A DNA stretch of 64,000 bases from DMER64 sp049652385 (GTDB lineage Bacteria > Bacteroidota > Bacteroidia > Bacteroidales > UBA932), in assembly GCA_049652385.1 (NCBI GenBank), contig JBASDX010000001.1, forward strand, positions 97,016 through 161,015. The letters run 5' to 3'. This document shows positions 33,830 to 42,655 of this stretch, in pieces. Below the pieces are notes generated by a model. That model searched no databases and was not told the DNA's origin. It worked only from the letters and a program-made list of their open reading frames with translations. The position numbers and the translations under genes were made by a program. Position 1 is the first letter of the stretch. Each line of letters opens with the position of its first letter.

Positions 33830-34756
33830 ATGAAGACCATTTTTGTGCAGATTATTCGCTTTGTGCTGTTTCCTTTGATTTGCCTTGTCAGTCTGCTGCC
33901 GCTGCCCATATTATATGGAATCTCGTACGTTTTTGTTGTGCTGCCTATGCAAGGACTGGGATATAGAAAGACGGTAGTATTGGATAATTTAGTGAAAGCC
34001 TTTCCGGAAAAAACAGAAAAAGAAAGGTTTGAAATAGCACGGCAATTTTACCGCTACCTGGGCAGGGTGGTTGCAGAGAGCCTATGGTTGTTTACGGCCC
34101 CGTGCAAGCGTATGCTCAAAAGGTTTTCAGTAAAAAACGCTTATGTGCTGGAGGCTTTGCAGCAAGAAGGTAAGAGCGTTATTGTCATGATTCCGCATAT
34201 GGGCAATTGGGAGTTTTTGAAAACATGCAGCTGTCCGCAATACAAAACGTTTTGCGGATATTATCAGCACCAGCTTCATATGGTTTATCAGAAAGTGAAT
34301 TCCCCGGTCTTTGAAGCCCTCTTATACCGTATGCGCAGCCGTCACAAAACAGGGTGGCGTATATTGGAAAGCAGGCAGCTGGCCAGGTATATGGCCGCAT
34401 ATAAAAATATTCCCGGTGTATATGCTATGGTAGCGGATCAATGTCCGGGGCCGGCCGGAAAGAGTATAACTGTGTCTTTTTTGGGAAGGCCCACGTTGAT
34501 GATTGCAGGTCCTGAGTATTTGGCCGGAAAATTCGGTCTTGCTGTAGTATATGGTGTGGTTAAAGAAGAGAGCAGGGGGAAATACGCTTTGCATTTCCGT
34601 CTTATAACAAAAGATGCCTCTGTGGAAGAGCAAGGGATGGTTACCACAACATTTGCCCGGTTGCTTGAGGAAGATATCCGGCAAAATGTGCATCTTTGGC
34701 TTTGGAGCCATAGGCGTTGGAAAAGAATACCGTCTGAAGAGGCTCGGAATTTGTAG
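33830..34756 (+). CDS. Lipid A biosynthesis-type acyltransferase (LpxL/LpxM-like)
   Basis: 308 residues. An N-terminal hydrophobic helix (about 5-35, IRFVLFPLICLVSLLPLPIL) anchors the protein to the inner membrane. Family motifs are VVLDNLVKAFPEKTEKER at about residue 48, the catalytic HxxxxE in VIVMIPHMGNWEFLK at about 122 and ADQCPGPAGKSITVSFLGRP at about 200 with the glycine/arginine acyl-ACP site. The C-terminal LWLWSHRRWKRIP is diagnostic. It adds secondary acyl chains to lipid A or a related lipid. The DUF4831 gene follows 20 nt downstream and may be co-transcribed. Confidence 0.92.
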   Translation: MKTIFVQIIRFVLFPLICLVSLLPLPILYGISYVFVVLPMQGLGYRKTVVLDNLVKAFPEKTEKERFEIARQFYRYLGRVVAESLWLFTAPCKRMLKRFSVKNAYVLEALQQEGKSVIVMIPHMGNWEFLKTCSCPQYKTFCGYYQHQLHMVYQKVNSPVFEALLYRMRSRHKTGWRILESRQLARYMAAYKNIPGVYAMVADQCPGPAGKSITVSFLGRPTLMIAGPEYLAGKFGLAVVYGVVKEESRGKYALHFRLITKDASVEEQGMVTTTFARLLEEDIRQNVHLWLWSHRRWKRIPSEEARNL

Positions 34757-34776
34757 GTAAAATAAAAAATACAGTC

Positions 34777-35826
34777 ATGAAAAAATTAATCATTTTATTG
34801 GTGACCGTCAGTATATGGGTAACCGCAACAGGGCAGTCCGTATCGCAAGGTCAGATGATTCCGCAAGGGGTAGTTGTATACAGCTTGCCCAGAACTTGTG
34901 TACGCATTGTGGCTGAAGCTCAATATACCATATTTAACCCCGGACCCTATGCCAAATATGCCAGAAAGTATTTGGGTATTGATGCGGGTCAGTTAAAAAC
35001 CATAACGTATGAATTGAGCAGGATAGAAATGACTCCCATGCTTGAAGCAGACCCACATGCGTTATATATGGCGAACCTCTCACAAGGAAAAGCTGAACCG
35101 TGGTTTTTGCAATTGACATCACAGGGTTTGGTTTTTTTATCTGACGTTCATTTGTCAAAAGAGCAAAATTGGCGTTTCCCATCTGTGGATATACTGCAAG
35201 ATGTCTCCGATGCCGGCATTATTCAAAACATAAAGGAGGAACAGACTACCTTGTACCGCTCTGTCATGAAAGGACAAGAAATTACTGCCATACCGGTACA
35301 ACAAACGCAACGGGTAGAAAAGACACCGGAGCAAAGAGCAGAAGAAGCGGCCCGTAACATCTTTAGACTTCGCGAAACCCGGCTTGCCATTATTACGGGA
35401 GATACAGATGCTGTATACAGCGGGGAGGCCATGGGTGCTGCAGTAGAAGAAATGCGGCGTATGGAAGAAGAATACCTCCGGCTCTTTTTAGGTGAAACGG
35501 TAACGGGCAGAACGCATCTTTCTGCAGATGTGGTTCCCGATAAAGAGGGAACACGTTATGTGGCTTTTCGGTTTTCAGAAACAGAGGGATTGCTGCCTTC
35601 GGGAAGCATAGGCGGACGCCCCATAACCCTGGAATTGAGTACAGAGAAGGAAGATGTGGCGGCTGATATCACAATGGATGAAGGCCGTGTCCGCTCCGGC
35701 ACCCGCTTGTATTACAGGCAGCCTGCCGTTGTGACGGTACGCCTGGCAGACGGGCAGAAAGAATTTTTACAAGCCCGCATCCCTGTTTATCAAAAAGGAA
35801 CAACCTTAAATTTCATCATCAATTAA
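34777..35826 (+). CDS. DUF4831 family secreted protein
   Basis: 349 residues with a signal peptide (about 1-20, LIILLVTVSIWVTATGQS). The body resembles the DUF4831 family of Bacteroidota: IPQGVVVYSLPRTCVRIVAEA at about 28, NPGPYAKYARKYLGIDA at about 52, a central charged linker (RVEKTPEQRAEEAARNIFRLRE) and EEMRRMEEEYLRLFLGETVTG at about 225, then beta-rich repeats to the end. It is likely periplasmic or surface-exposed; no activity is known. It follows the acyltransferase gene and precedes pepD by 9 nt. Confidence 0.75.
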   Translation: MKKLIILLVTVSIWVTATGQSVSQGQMIPQGVVVYSLPRTCVRIVAEAQYTIFNPGPYAKYARKYLGIDAGQLKTITYELSRIEMTPMLEADPHALYMANLSQGKAEPWFLQLTSQGLVFLSDVHLSKEQNWRFPSVDILQDVSDAGIIQNIKEEQTTLYRSVMKGQEITAIPVQQTQRVEKTPEQRAEEAARNIFRLRETRLAIITGDTDAVYSGEAMGAAVEEMRRMEEEYLRLFLGETVTGRTHLSADVVPDKEGTRYVAFRFSETEGLLPSGSIGGRPITLELSTEKEDVAADITMDEGRVRSGTRLYYRQPAVVTVRLADGQKEFLQARIPVYQKGTTLNFIIN

Positions 35827-35835
35827 TTAAGTTAT

Positions 35836-37293
35836 ATGGATATTACACATTTAAAACCTGAAAGGGTCTGGAAACATTTTTATGCATTGACCAAAATTCC
35901 CAGGCCTTCAAAAAAAGAGGAACAAATCCGTGCTTTTCTGGCAGACTATGGAAAGAAATTAGGATTGGAAACTATCGTAGATCCCATTGGAAATGTCATA
36001 ATAAGCAAACCGGCTACGCCGGGTATGGAAAACAGGCAAGGAATCATTTTGCAAGCGCATATGGATATGGTTCCGCAAAAGAATAAAGATACGGTACACG
36101 ATTTTGAAAAAGATCCTATTATTCCCCGGATAGAAGGGGACTGGCTCTACGCCACAGGTACTACGCTAGGGGCAGACAACGGTTTGGGGGTAGCGGCTGC
36201 CATGGCCTTGCTGGAAGCCGATGACCTGGTTCATGGTCCTATAGAAGTGCTGATTACCACGGATGAAGAAACGGGAATGACCGGTGCACGCGGGTTGGAA
36301 TCGGGTGTACTCAAAGGAGATATTTTATTGAATATGGACTCGGAAGATGAAGGAGAATTATACGTAGGTTGTGCCGGTGGAGAAGACGGTTCTTTTGAGT
36401 TGGAATTTGAAATGGAAAAAACCCCGGCCGGCTGGGAAGGAGCTCGTTTGAATATAACAGGTTTGAAAGGCGGTCATTCCGGAATGGACATTATCCTTGG
36501 GAGAGGAAACGCCAACAAAATTCTGGTTCGTCTGTTACACCACTTAATGGAAACGTGTCAAATACGTCTGGCTTCTGCAGAAGGAGGTGATTTGAGAAAT
36601 GCCATACCGCGGGAGGCCGATGCTATTATTGCTTTTGAATCGACAAAAAAAGAACAGGTAGAGGAAGCTGTGTCTGTTATGACCAAAACCATTAAAGCAG
36701 AGCTTAAATTGATTGATCCTGACCTGAAAGTGACTCTTTTCCCGGCAGAGGCTCCCGTACAAATCATTCCCGAAGAAACGGCCCGCAAGATAGTAAGAGC
36801 TGTTTACGCTGCACCCAATGGTGTGTGGGCCATGAGTGCTTCCATGCCCGGATTGGTAGAAACATCTTCTAACCTGGCCATTTTCAAAGCTAAAGAAGGA
36901 AAAGCAGAAGTACATTGTTTGCTGCGCAGTATGGTAGATACGGCTAAAACAGATATGGGTACGGCGTTGGCTTGTTGTTTTACCAATATAGGAGCAACAA
37001 GTACTTTTTCCGGTGCCTATCCCGGCTGGCAACCTAATATGGAATCGCCCATATTGCAGGTCATGTTGAAAACGTATAAGGATATGTACGGAGAAGATGC
37101 ACAGGTTAAAGCCATCCATGCCGGTTTGGAATGCGGTATTCTGGGTGGTCATTATCCGCATTGGGATATGATATCTTTTGGACCTACCATTCGTTCTCCG
37201 CACTCACCTGATGAACGTTGTTTGATACCCACCGTTCAAAAATTTTGGGATTTTCTGGTGGAAACGTTGAAAAAAACACCGGTAAAACAATAA
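35836..37293 (+). CDS. pepD: Aminoacyl-histidine dipeptidase (M20 peptidase, PepD-like)
   Basis: 485 residues. M20 zinc-peptidase motifs are ILQAHMDMVPQKN at about residue 75 (first His and Asp), TTLGADNGLGVAAAMALLE at about 112 (bridging Asp), TDEETGMTGARGLE at about 140 (catalytic and ligand Glu) and the C-terminal HAGLECGILGGHYPHWD and GPTIRSPHSPDERC at about 430-460 (last ligand His). The dimerisation domain lies in between (about 205-390). PepD enzymes cleave Xaa-His and other dipeptides in the cytoplasm. Together with the POT transporter this supports peptide use as a nutrient source. Confidence 0.94.
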   Translation: MDITHLKPERVWKHFYALTKIPRPSKKEEQIRAFLADYGKKLGLETIVDPIGNVIISKPATPGMENRQGIILQAHMDMVPQKNKDTVHDFEKDPIIPRIEGDWLYATGTTLGADNGLGVAAAMALLEADDLVHGPIEVLITTDEETGMTGARGLESGVLKGDILLNMDSEDEGELYVGCAGGEDGSFELEFEMEKTPAGWEGARLNITGLKGGHSGMDIILGRGNANKILVRLLHHLMETCQIRLASAEGGDLRNAIPREADAIIAFESTKKEQVEEAVSVMTKTIKAELKLIDPDLKVTLFPAEAPVQIIPEETARKIVRAVYAAPNGVWAMSASMPGLVETSSNLAIFKAKEGKAEVHCLLRSMVDTAKTDMGTALACCFTNIGATSTFSGAYPGWQPNMESPILQVMLKTYKDMYGEDAQVKAIHAGLECGILGGHYPHWDMISFGPTIRSPHSPDERCLIPTVQKFWDFLVETLKKTPVKQ

Positions 37294-37311
37294 GAATTTT
37301 CTGTAAATATA

Positions 37312-37342
37312 TTTGTAGGGCTGCAAGAATTCCTTATCTTTG
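37312..37342 (+). promoter_or_regulatory. Consensus promoter of the rpsF-rpsR-rplI operon with overlapping palindrome
   Basis: TTTG (37312-37315), a 19-bp spacer and TATCTTTG (37335-37342) match the Bacteroides-type promoter exactly. A perfect 9-bp inverted repeat, GGGCTGCAA (37318-37326) and TTGCAGCCC (37340-37348), straddles the spacer and -7 box. The sequence CTTTGCAGCCC recurs at the 23S rRNA promoter. The leader to the rpsF ATG is about 39 nt after the box. Confidence 0.8.
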
Positions 37343-37381
37343 CAGCCCTTTAATATTTAAATCATTAATTAACCAGTAACT

Positions 37382-37807
37382 ATGTTTAGACAGTACGAAA
37401 CCGTTTTCATTTTAACTCCCGTTTTATCTGATGCTCAGATGAAGGAAGCGGTTGCAAAGTATCGTGATCTGATTCTGGCCAATGAAGGCGAGATTGTTTA
37501 CGAAGAGGATTGGGGGCTGAAAAAGTTGGCTTATCCCATCCAAAAAAAATCAACCGGTTTTTACCACTTGATTGGATTTAAGGCAACACCGGAGTTTGTT
37601 GCCAAATTGGAATTGCAATACCGCAGGGACGAACGCGTAATCCGTTTCTTGACATTTGCTATGGACAAGCACGCCATAGCTTATGCAGAAAAGAGAAACA
37701 GTAAAGCAAAAGACCCGGTGCCCGTAAGGGAAGAAAAACCTGCTCCTACAGTAAGGAAGCCGGATTTGGATGATGATATTGACATTGATATTGACGAGGA
37801 GGATTAA
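37382..37807 (+). CDS. rpsF: 30S ribosomal protein bS6
   Basis: 141 residues. The ferredoxin-like fold begins MFRQYETVFILTPVLSDAQM, with EDWGLKKLAYPIQKKSTGFYHLIGF at about 42-66 and RRDERVIRFLTFAMDKHA at about 80. The C-terminal tail is acidic (DDDIDIDIDEED), typical of bS6. It binds bS18 and 16S rRNA in the platform. It heads the conserved rpsF-rpsR-rplI cluster, with rpsR 2 nt downstream. No ssb gene lies between, as is usual in Bacteroidota. In other phyla bS6:bS18 represses its own operon; the 39-nt leader is too short to judge that here. Confidence 0.97.
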   Translation: MFRQYETVFILTPVLSDAQMKEAVAKYRDLILANEGEIVYEEDWGLKKLAYPIQKKSTGFYHLIGFKATPEFVAKLELQYRRDERVIRFLTFAMDKHAIAYAEKRNSKAKDPVPVREEKPAPTVRKPDLDDDIDIDIDEED

Positions 37808-37809
37808 TC

Positions 37810-38073
37810 ATGGCAAACAAAGAAATTCGTTTTTTAAACCCGCCTAGTTTTGAGGTAAAGAAGAAAAAATATTGCCGTTTCAAAAAGGCAGGTATCAAAT
37901 ACATAGATTATAAAGATCCCGAATTCCTGAAGCGTTTTCTGAATGAACAAGGAAAGATTCTGCCGCGCCGGATTACCGGAACGTCTTTGAAATTTCAAAG
38001 AAAAGTAGCACAGGCCGTCAAGCGTGCACGCCATTTGGCTTTGTTGCCTTATGTAACTGACTTACTTAAATAA
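37810..38073 (+). CDS. rpsR: 30S ribosomal protein bS18
   Basis: 87 residues. The conserved core YCRFKKAGIKYIDYKDPEFL is followed by RFLNEQGKILPRRITGTSLK and VAQAVKRARHLALLPYV, the standard bS18 sequence. The N-terminus reads MANKEIRFLNPPSFEVKKKK. It forms the platform heterodimer with bS6, whose gene ends 2 nt upstream. One Cys near the N-terminus of the core is kept; no zinc motif is seen. rplI begins 12 nt later after an AAGGAG site. Confidence 0.97.
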   Translation: MANKEIRFLNPPSFEVKKKKYCRFKKAGIKYIDYKDPEFLKRFLNEQGKILPRRITGTSLKFQRKVAQAVKRARHLALLPYVTDLLK

Positions 38074-38085
38074 GGAGAACCCGGT

Positions 38086-38538
38086 ATGGAAATTATTTTG
38101 AAACAAGATGTCCCCAATCTGGGAGATAAAGACGATATTGTACAAGTACGCAACGGATATGCCACAAATTACCTGATTCCTAAGGGAATGGCAATAATGG
38201 CAACTCCTTCGGCAAAGAAAATACACGAAGAAAATTTAAGGCAACGAGCCCACAAAGAGGCTAAAGTACGTGAAGAAGCTCAAGCTCTTGCAGCAAAATT
38301 GGAAGGCCTGCGCGTAACCATTACCACCAAGGTAAGCGCAACAGGAAAAGTATTCGGTTCTGTTAACAACATTCAAGTAGCAGAAACTATTGCTGCACAA
38401 GGAATGGAAGTTGACAGACGGAACATCACCTTCCCCGGGAAAGATTCCCTTAAGGAAGTTGGTGTCCATCAGGCAGTTGTTAAAATTTATCGTGATATTT
38501 CAGCGACCATAGAAGTTGAAGTAACCGGTGAAGAGTAA
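38086..38538 (+). CDS. rplI: 50S ribosomal protein bL9
   Basis: 150 residues. The N-terminal rRNA-binding domain has MEIILKQDVPNLGDKDDIV and the signature VRNGYATNYLIPKGMAI at about residue 22. A long connecting helix (about 45-75, KKIHEENLRQRAHKEAKVRE) leads to the C-terminal domain with TTKVSATGKVFGSVNNIQVA. Full length. bL9 bridges ribosomes and restrains frameshifting. A Shine-Dalgarno-like AAGGAG precedes the ATG. glyA begins 19 nt after its stop and may be read from the same promoter. Confidence 0.97.
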   Translation: MEIILKQDVPNLGDKDDIVQVRNGYATNYLIPKGMAIMATPSAKKIHEENLRQRAHKEAKVREEAQALAAKLEGLRVTITTKVSATGKVFGSVNNIQVAETIAAQGMEVDRRNITFPGKDSLKEVGVHQAVVKIYRDISATIEVEVTGEE

Positions 38539-38557
38539 TCAGAACACAAATTTATAT

Positions 38558-39838
38558 ATGAAACAGGATATTGCACTTTTTGATCTTATCAGAAAGGAGG
38601 AAAATCGTCAGATTAACGGTATTGAATTAATAGCTTCTGAAAACTTTGTCAGTTCTCAGGTACTTAATGCCATGGGGTCTGTATTGACCAATAAATATGC
38701 AGAAGGATATCCCGGAGCGCGTTATTACGGAGGATGTGAAGTGGTAGACAAATCAGAACAGTTATGTATTGACAGGATATGTGAATTGTTTCAGGCTGAG
38801 TATGCCAACGTGCAGCCTCATTCCGGAGCACAAGCCAATATGGCCGTTTTCCTGGCATGCTTGAAACCCGGTGATACGTTTATGGGATTGGATTTGGCGC
38901 ATGGTGGACACCTGACGCACGGATCACCCGTTAACTTCTCGGGTATTCTTTATAATCCTGTTGCTTATACGCTGGATAAAGAAACGGGTGCTTTGGATTA
39001 CGATCAGATGGAGCGCCTGGCTTTGGAGCATAAACCCAAAATGATTATTGGTGGAGGTTCAGCTTTCCCCAGAGAATGGGATTATGCAAGAATGCGTCAG
39101 ATTGCAGATAAGGTAGGGGCTATTTTTATGGTAGATATGGCACACCCGGCCGGACTGATAGCAGCGGGTTTGCTGAACAATCCGGTAAAACATGCTCATA
39201 TAGTTACTTCTACCACACACAAAACGCTCCGTGGACCCAGAGGAGGTATCATTCTCATAGGGAAGGACTTTGATAATCCATGGGGCATCAAAACACCTAA
39301 AGGCGTAGTGAGGAAGATGTCTTCCCTCATCAATTCCAGCGTTTTTCCCGGTGTGCAGGGTGGCCCCCTGGAACATGTGATTGCAGCCAAAGCTGTGGCT
39401 TTCTTTGAAGCGCTGCAACCGGAATTTAAGGCCTACCAGATACAGGTGCAGAAAAACGCGCAGGCTATGGCCAAGGCTTTCTCTGATAAAAATTATGGAC
39501 TGGTTTCCGGAGGAACGGACAACCATTTGTTGTTGATTGACCTGCGTTCCAAATTTCCGGAACTGACGGGAAAGGTTGCCGAAAATGTATTGGTAAAGGC
39601 GGACATAACCGTGAATAAAAACATGGTTCCTTTTGACTCCCGTTCTCCTTTTCAAACATCGGGTATTCGCGTAGGAACACCGGCCGTTACCACACGCGGT
39701 CTGAAAGAACACGACATGGAAACAATTGTGGCTTTGGTGGACGAGGTGTTGTGTAATCCTGAAGATCAAGCTGTTATAGAACGTGTTAAGAAAAGGGTAA
39801 AAGAATTGATGGGCGGTTTACCCCTTTACGCCTGGTAA
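38558..39838 (+). CDS. glyA: Serine hydroxymethyltransferase
   Basis: The ATG at 38558 (MKQDIALFDLIRKEENRQ) is preferred over a start inside rplI; 426 residues. Motifs are IELIASENFVSSQVLNAMGS at about residue 22, NKYAEGYPGARYYGGCE at about 45, HSGAQANMAVF, the substrate and cofactor region DMAHPAGLIAAGLL at about 197 and the Schiff-base Lys in TSTTHKTLRGPRGGII at about 224. It converts serine and tetrahydrofolate to glycine and methylene-tetrahydrofolate, supplying one-carbon units for Fmt, MetF and MetH, all in this window. No riboswitch was seen. Confidence 0.97.
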   Translation: MKQDIALFDLIRKEENRQINGIELIASENFVSSQVLNAMGSVLTNKYAEGYPGARYYGGCEVVDKSEQLCIDRICELFQAEYANVQPHSGAQANMAVFLACLKPGDTFMGLDLAHGGHLTHGSPVNFSGILYNPVAYTLDKETGALDYDQMERLALEHKPKMIIGGGSAFPREWDYARMRQIADKVGAIFMVDMAHPAGLIAAGLLNNPVKHAHIVTSTTHKTLRGPRGGIILIGKDFDNPWGIKTPKGVVRKMSSLINSSVFPGVQGGPLEHVIAAKAVAFFEALQPEFKAYQIQVQKNAQAMAKAFSDKNYGLVSGGTDNHLLLIDLRSKFPELTGKVAENVLVKADITVNKNMVPFDSRSPFQTSGIRVGTPAVTTRGLKEHDMETIVALVDEVLCNPEDQAVIERVKKRVKELMGGLPLYAW

Positions 39839-39853
39839 AAAAGCCATATAATT

Positions 39854-40570
39854 ATGAAAAAAAATGTGCTGACTATTACTACCCTGATAGTTGCGCTTCT
39901 TGTTTTGCCTGTAACCACAGGCGCACAAACCACAAAGCGGGGCACGGTTGAAGCAGCTATCGGAACAGATTTGAATGAAATTCTTCCGGACGACATGATA
40001 TACATGTATAAGGAATTCCAGAAGGGCACCGTGTTTTTTCATGATAGAAGTACGGCAGAGGGTATCATGAATATTTATTTGCCCGGGTCTCATTTGCATT
40101 TTATAGGGGCCAATAAAGACACCCTGCAAATGAAGAATCAAGATGCAGCCCGTTTGCTTTCCATAGGTTCCGACACATACCTCAGACACGATAAAATATG
40201 GTCGCGCATTATTGCTACTTCAGGTACTACGGCATTATGTCTCAGGTCTGTGGTAAATATACACTCCGATCAAAAGATTGGTGCGTACGGAACAACAGAT
40301 GCCACCTCTTCAATTGCCAACGTAGATATGGTGCATAGTATGGAGGGTAGCAGCTCCGTACGTTTAAAGAGTTTACGAAGAATTCCCTACTCCATTACAC
40401 ATTATGCTTTGCTTTATGACGGGCAGAAATTGCATAGTGCCACAAAAAGGAATTTCAGAAAACTATTCCCGGACAAGAAAGACGATATTGACAAATACAT
40501 CAAAGAGCATAAATTGAACCTGACTACAGCAAAAGATGCATTACAGCTGTATCAATTCCTGACTCTTTAA
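39854..40570 (+). CDS. Secreted protein of unknown function
   Basis: 238 residues. The signal peptide is clear (about 1-24: VLTITTLIVALLVLPVTTGAQ). The mature part has a mixed pattern: EILPDDMIYMYKEFQKGTVFF at about 38-58, then short beta-like stretches (NIYLPGSHLHFIGA) and a basic helical C-terminus (KLFPDKKDDIDKYIKEHKLN) ending in YQFLTL. One cysteine only, no lipobox, no membrane helix. I do not recognise a family. It lies 15 nt after glyA and its 3' end overlaps the convergent OstA-like gene by 30 nt. A periplasmic role near the envelope is the most that can be said. Confidence 0.75.
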   Translation: MKKNVLTITTLIVALLVLPVTTGAQTTKRGTVEAAIGTDLNEILPDDMIYMYKEFQKGTVFFHDRSTAEGIMNIYLPGSHLHFIGANKDTLQMKNQDAARLLSIGSDTYLRHDKIWSRIIATSGTTALCLRSVVNIHSDQKIGAYGTTDATSSIANVDMVHSMEGSSSVRLKSLRRIPYSITHYALLYDGQKLHSATKRNFRKLFPDKKDDIDKYIKEHKLNLTTAKDALQLYQFLTL

Positions 40571-42655
40571 TTGAAGTTGTTTGCGTTCTGTTACAGGCGT
40601 GCTTTTCCTTTTGTCTTCCGGGATACGCTCTGTCCTCATCGTTTTTTCCGGTAAGCGGATTGGTTCTGTTATCTCTGTACTTTCTCTGTTACGGAGTTCC
40701 GATCGGGCTTCTGTTATGGGTATGCCGCGCATGAAAGCGGAACGTGTATATTCCAGGGGAAAGAATTGTAAAGTATAGGGAAACAGGGGCTCCTTGTAAA
40801 AGAGTTTCGGTTCGTAAACCATATCTATTATAATACGTTCTGTAATAGCCTGTCTGTCCGGAGGTCTTTCTTCTTCCCTCCAGTTGAAACCGGCCAGCCT
40901 CTCCTGGTCTTTTCGTAAATCATAGAGCGGTATGACATCGCTTTTTACAGATTGTTTGTAGACTATGCGTTGAGCCCTCTTGTCTTTCAAAAACACATGC
41001 ATCGCATCGCATTCTTTAATGTTCAGCGATGTAATCAGGCTGTCTTCCGGGATGTAAAACAGAGCTCTTGCATTTTTTAGTACATCAAACTTGTATACAT
41101 CGTTATCCGTTATATGAGCCAGCATAAGGTCACCTTTAATCTGGTGGTAAAAGGTTTCTTCTTGTGAAATGAGGAATGCGTTTGTAGAGAAATCTACCCT
41201 GTACAGAGAATCCCTGCTGAAACGGAACCAAATACTGTCGGCGCTCAACTGGCTTTCTTCATTCCATAAAACAGGTTTACCGTACTGACGCAATATGGAA
41301 TCTATGCTGTTGAAAACCATAGAGTCACAAACAGATTGCAAATCGCTTTTGTAGGCTTTTACTCTGTGGTAGGCATAGAGCATATGGACTTCTGTTTTTT
41401 GTAGCAAACTGTCTCCCAAATGCCGTGCATCGGCAAGCAACAGGCTGTCTGCATGGAACAAAGCCTTTTGGACGTCTGTGGTATCTATGGTAAAATCTGT
41501 TTGCTCCGGCTCCGGCTCCGGTTCTTCTTTTTCAGACAGCCGGGCGTGTGTGGAATCTGCCGGCATTAATGTTTGTGCCGTATCTGCAACAGCCGCTTTC
41601 TTTTCTCTTACAGGTATAGATTGCCTGGCAAGGGCTCTTGTTCTTTCCAATGAATCCATAGCTCCGTAGGTAGTTGTAAAAACCCGCAGGGTGTCAGCTC
41701 TTAAAAAAAGAGAATCCGTCGCCAAAGTCTCTTGATCTTTTTCATAAGCAATCCAAACGGGATCTTCAGTAGCCTGTACCCAGTCCGGCTGTCTTGTAAA
41801 GTCCAGCCGGTCTGCCAGTAAAAGTGTATGCTGTGTCGTATCGCGTACTTGAATGTCTTTTCTTAACGTCCCGGAAAGGTTGTTTCTGTCATAAAAAATA
41901 TCGTGCGCTCTTATTTCCTGTTTTTCTGTCAGGATGAGCACGTCGTTTTTGAAGTGTAGCCACTCTTTGTCTTTATCGTAGGAGCCTTCTCCCGAAGTCA
42001 GAAACCCGTCTGCATGCCATGCCTGAACATGGCCCCAAAATTCGGCAAAATTAATATCTGAGTGGAAATACAAAGAATCTGCTTTGATTTTTAAGGTATC
42101 TGTTCCTATTTCCACATTTTCATAAAAACAGAATAATTTTTCTTTGGAGTAGTAATAGCCGCGCCGGCTTTCCAGGACGGTACTGTCCTTGTCAAACATA
42201 GAGGCTCCATTGAAAAAGTAGCCAATGCTGTCTTTTGTGTTGAAGTTTAAATATTTTGTACGTAGCCTGTTGTTGTCCTTATCTATGAGTTCTACTACTT
42301 TTCCACGGACTTCCGCAATATTGGCATCTCCTAAATAATGGATGGTTTCTCCCGTAAGCTTTGTTCCGTCTTGAATAATTTCAATATTTCCTACGGCGTC
42401 CAGGCTGTTTTCTTTGGTGTTCCAAAGCGCCGTGTCGCATAGAATTAACGTGTTGTTGTGCAGGAATCGGGCTGGCCCCGTTACTTTGCGGTAATTGACA
42501 CCAAAAAGCTCATACATTTCTGCTTCTTGTGCATGGAGCAAATGGATTTTCTCTTCTTCTCTATGCTCCTTTTTGTTTTGAGCCATAAGGACAAAGGGCT
42601 TGGATAAAAAGCAGATTCCTAATAGCAGCAGCAGAAAAAACCGGGGTGTTTTCAT
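40541..42655 (-). CDS. OstA/LptA-like LPS transport protein
   Basis: 704 residues from the ATG at 42655 (MKTPRFFLLLLLGICFLSK), which shares one base with the stop of the upstream parvulin gene. A signal peptide precedes OstA-like beta-jellyroll repeats (about 30-290), rich in ALWNTKENSLDAVGNIEI- and YYYSKEKLFCFYENVEI-type strands as in LptA/LptD-N. A Pro-Glu repeat (PEPEPEQ at about residue 385) marks a linker; the second half is another jellyroll-like part with a basic C-terminus. The long two-part form is typical of Bacteroidota. It likely carries LPS across the periplasm. It ends the guaB-led unit. Confidence 0.82.
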   Translation of the reverse strand: MKTPRFFLLLLLGICFLSKPFVLMAQNKKEHREEEKIHLLHAQEAEMYELFGVNYRKVTGPARFLHNNTLILCDTALWNTKENSLDAVGNIEIIQDGTKLTGETIHYLGDANIAEVRGKVVELIDKDNNRLRTKYLNFNTKDSIGYFFNGASMFDKDSTVLESRRGYYYSKEKLFCFYENVEIGTDTLKIKADSLYFHSDINFAEFWGHVQAWHADGFLTSGEGSYDKDKEWLHFKNDVLILTEKQEIRAHDIFYDRNNLSGTLRKDIQVRDTTQHTLLLADRLDFTRQPDWVQATEDPVWIAYEKDQETLATDSLFLRADTLRVFTTTYGAMDSLERTRALARQSIPVREKKAAVADTAQTLMPADSTHARLSEKEEPEPEPEQTDFTIDTTDVQKALFHADSLLLADARHLGDSLLQKTEVHMLYAYHRVKAYKSDLQSVCDSMVFNSIDSILRQYGKPVLWNEESQLSADSIWFRFSRDSLYRVDFSTNAFLISQEETFYHQIKGDLMLAHITDNDVYKFDVLKNARALFYIPEDSLITSLNIKECDAMHVFLKDKRAQRIVYKQSVKSDVIPLYDLRKDQERLAGFNWREEERPPDRQAITERIIIDMVYEPKLFYKEPLFPYTLQFFPLEYTRSAFMRGIPITEARSELRNRESTEITEPIRLPEKTMRTERIPEDKRKSTPVTERKQLQLKSQELIQL

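Noticed and set aside
41500..41523. Short CCGGCT-type repeat as a regulatory element
   Set aside because: It lies inside the OstA-like gene and simply encodes a Pro-Glu linker.
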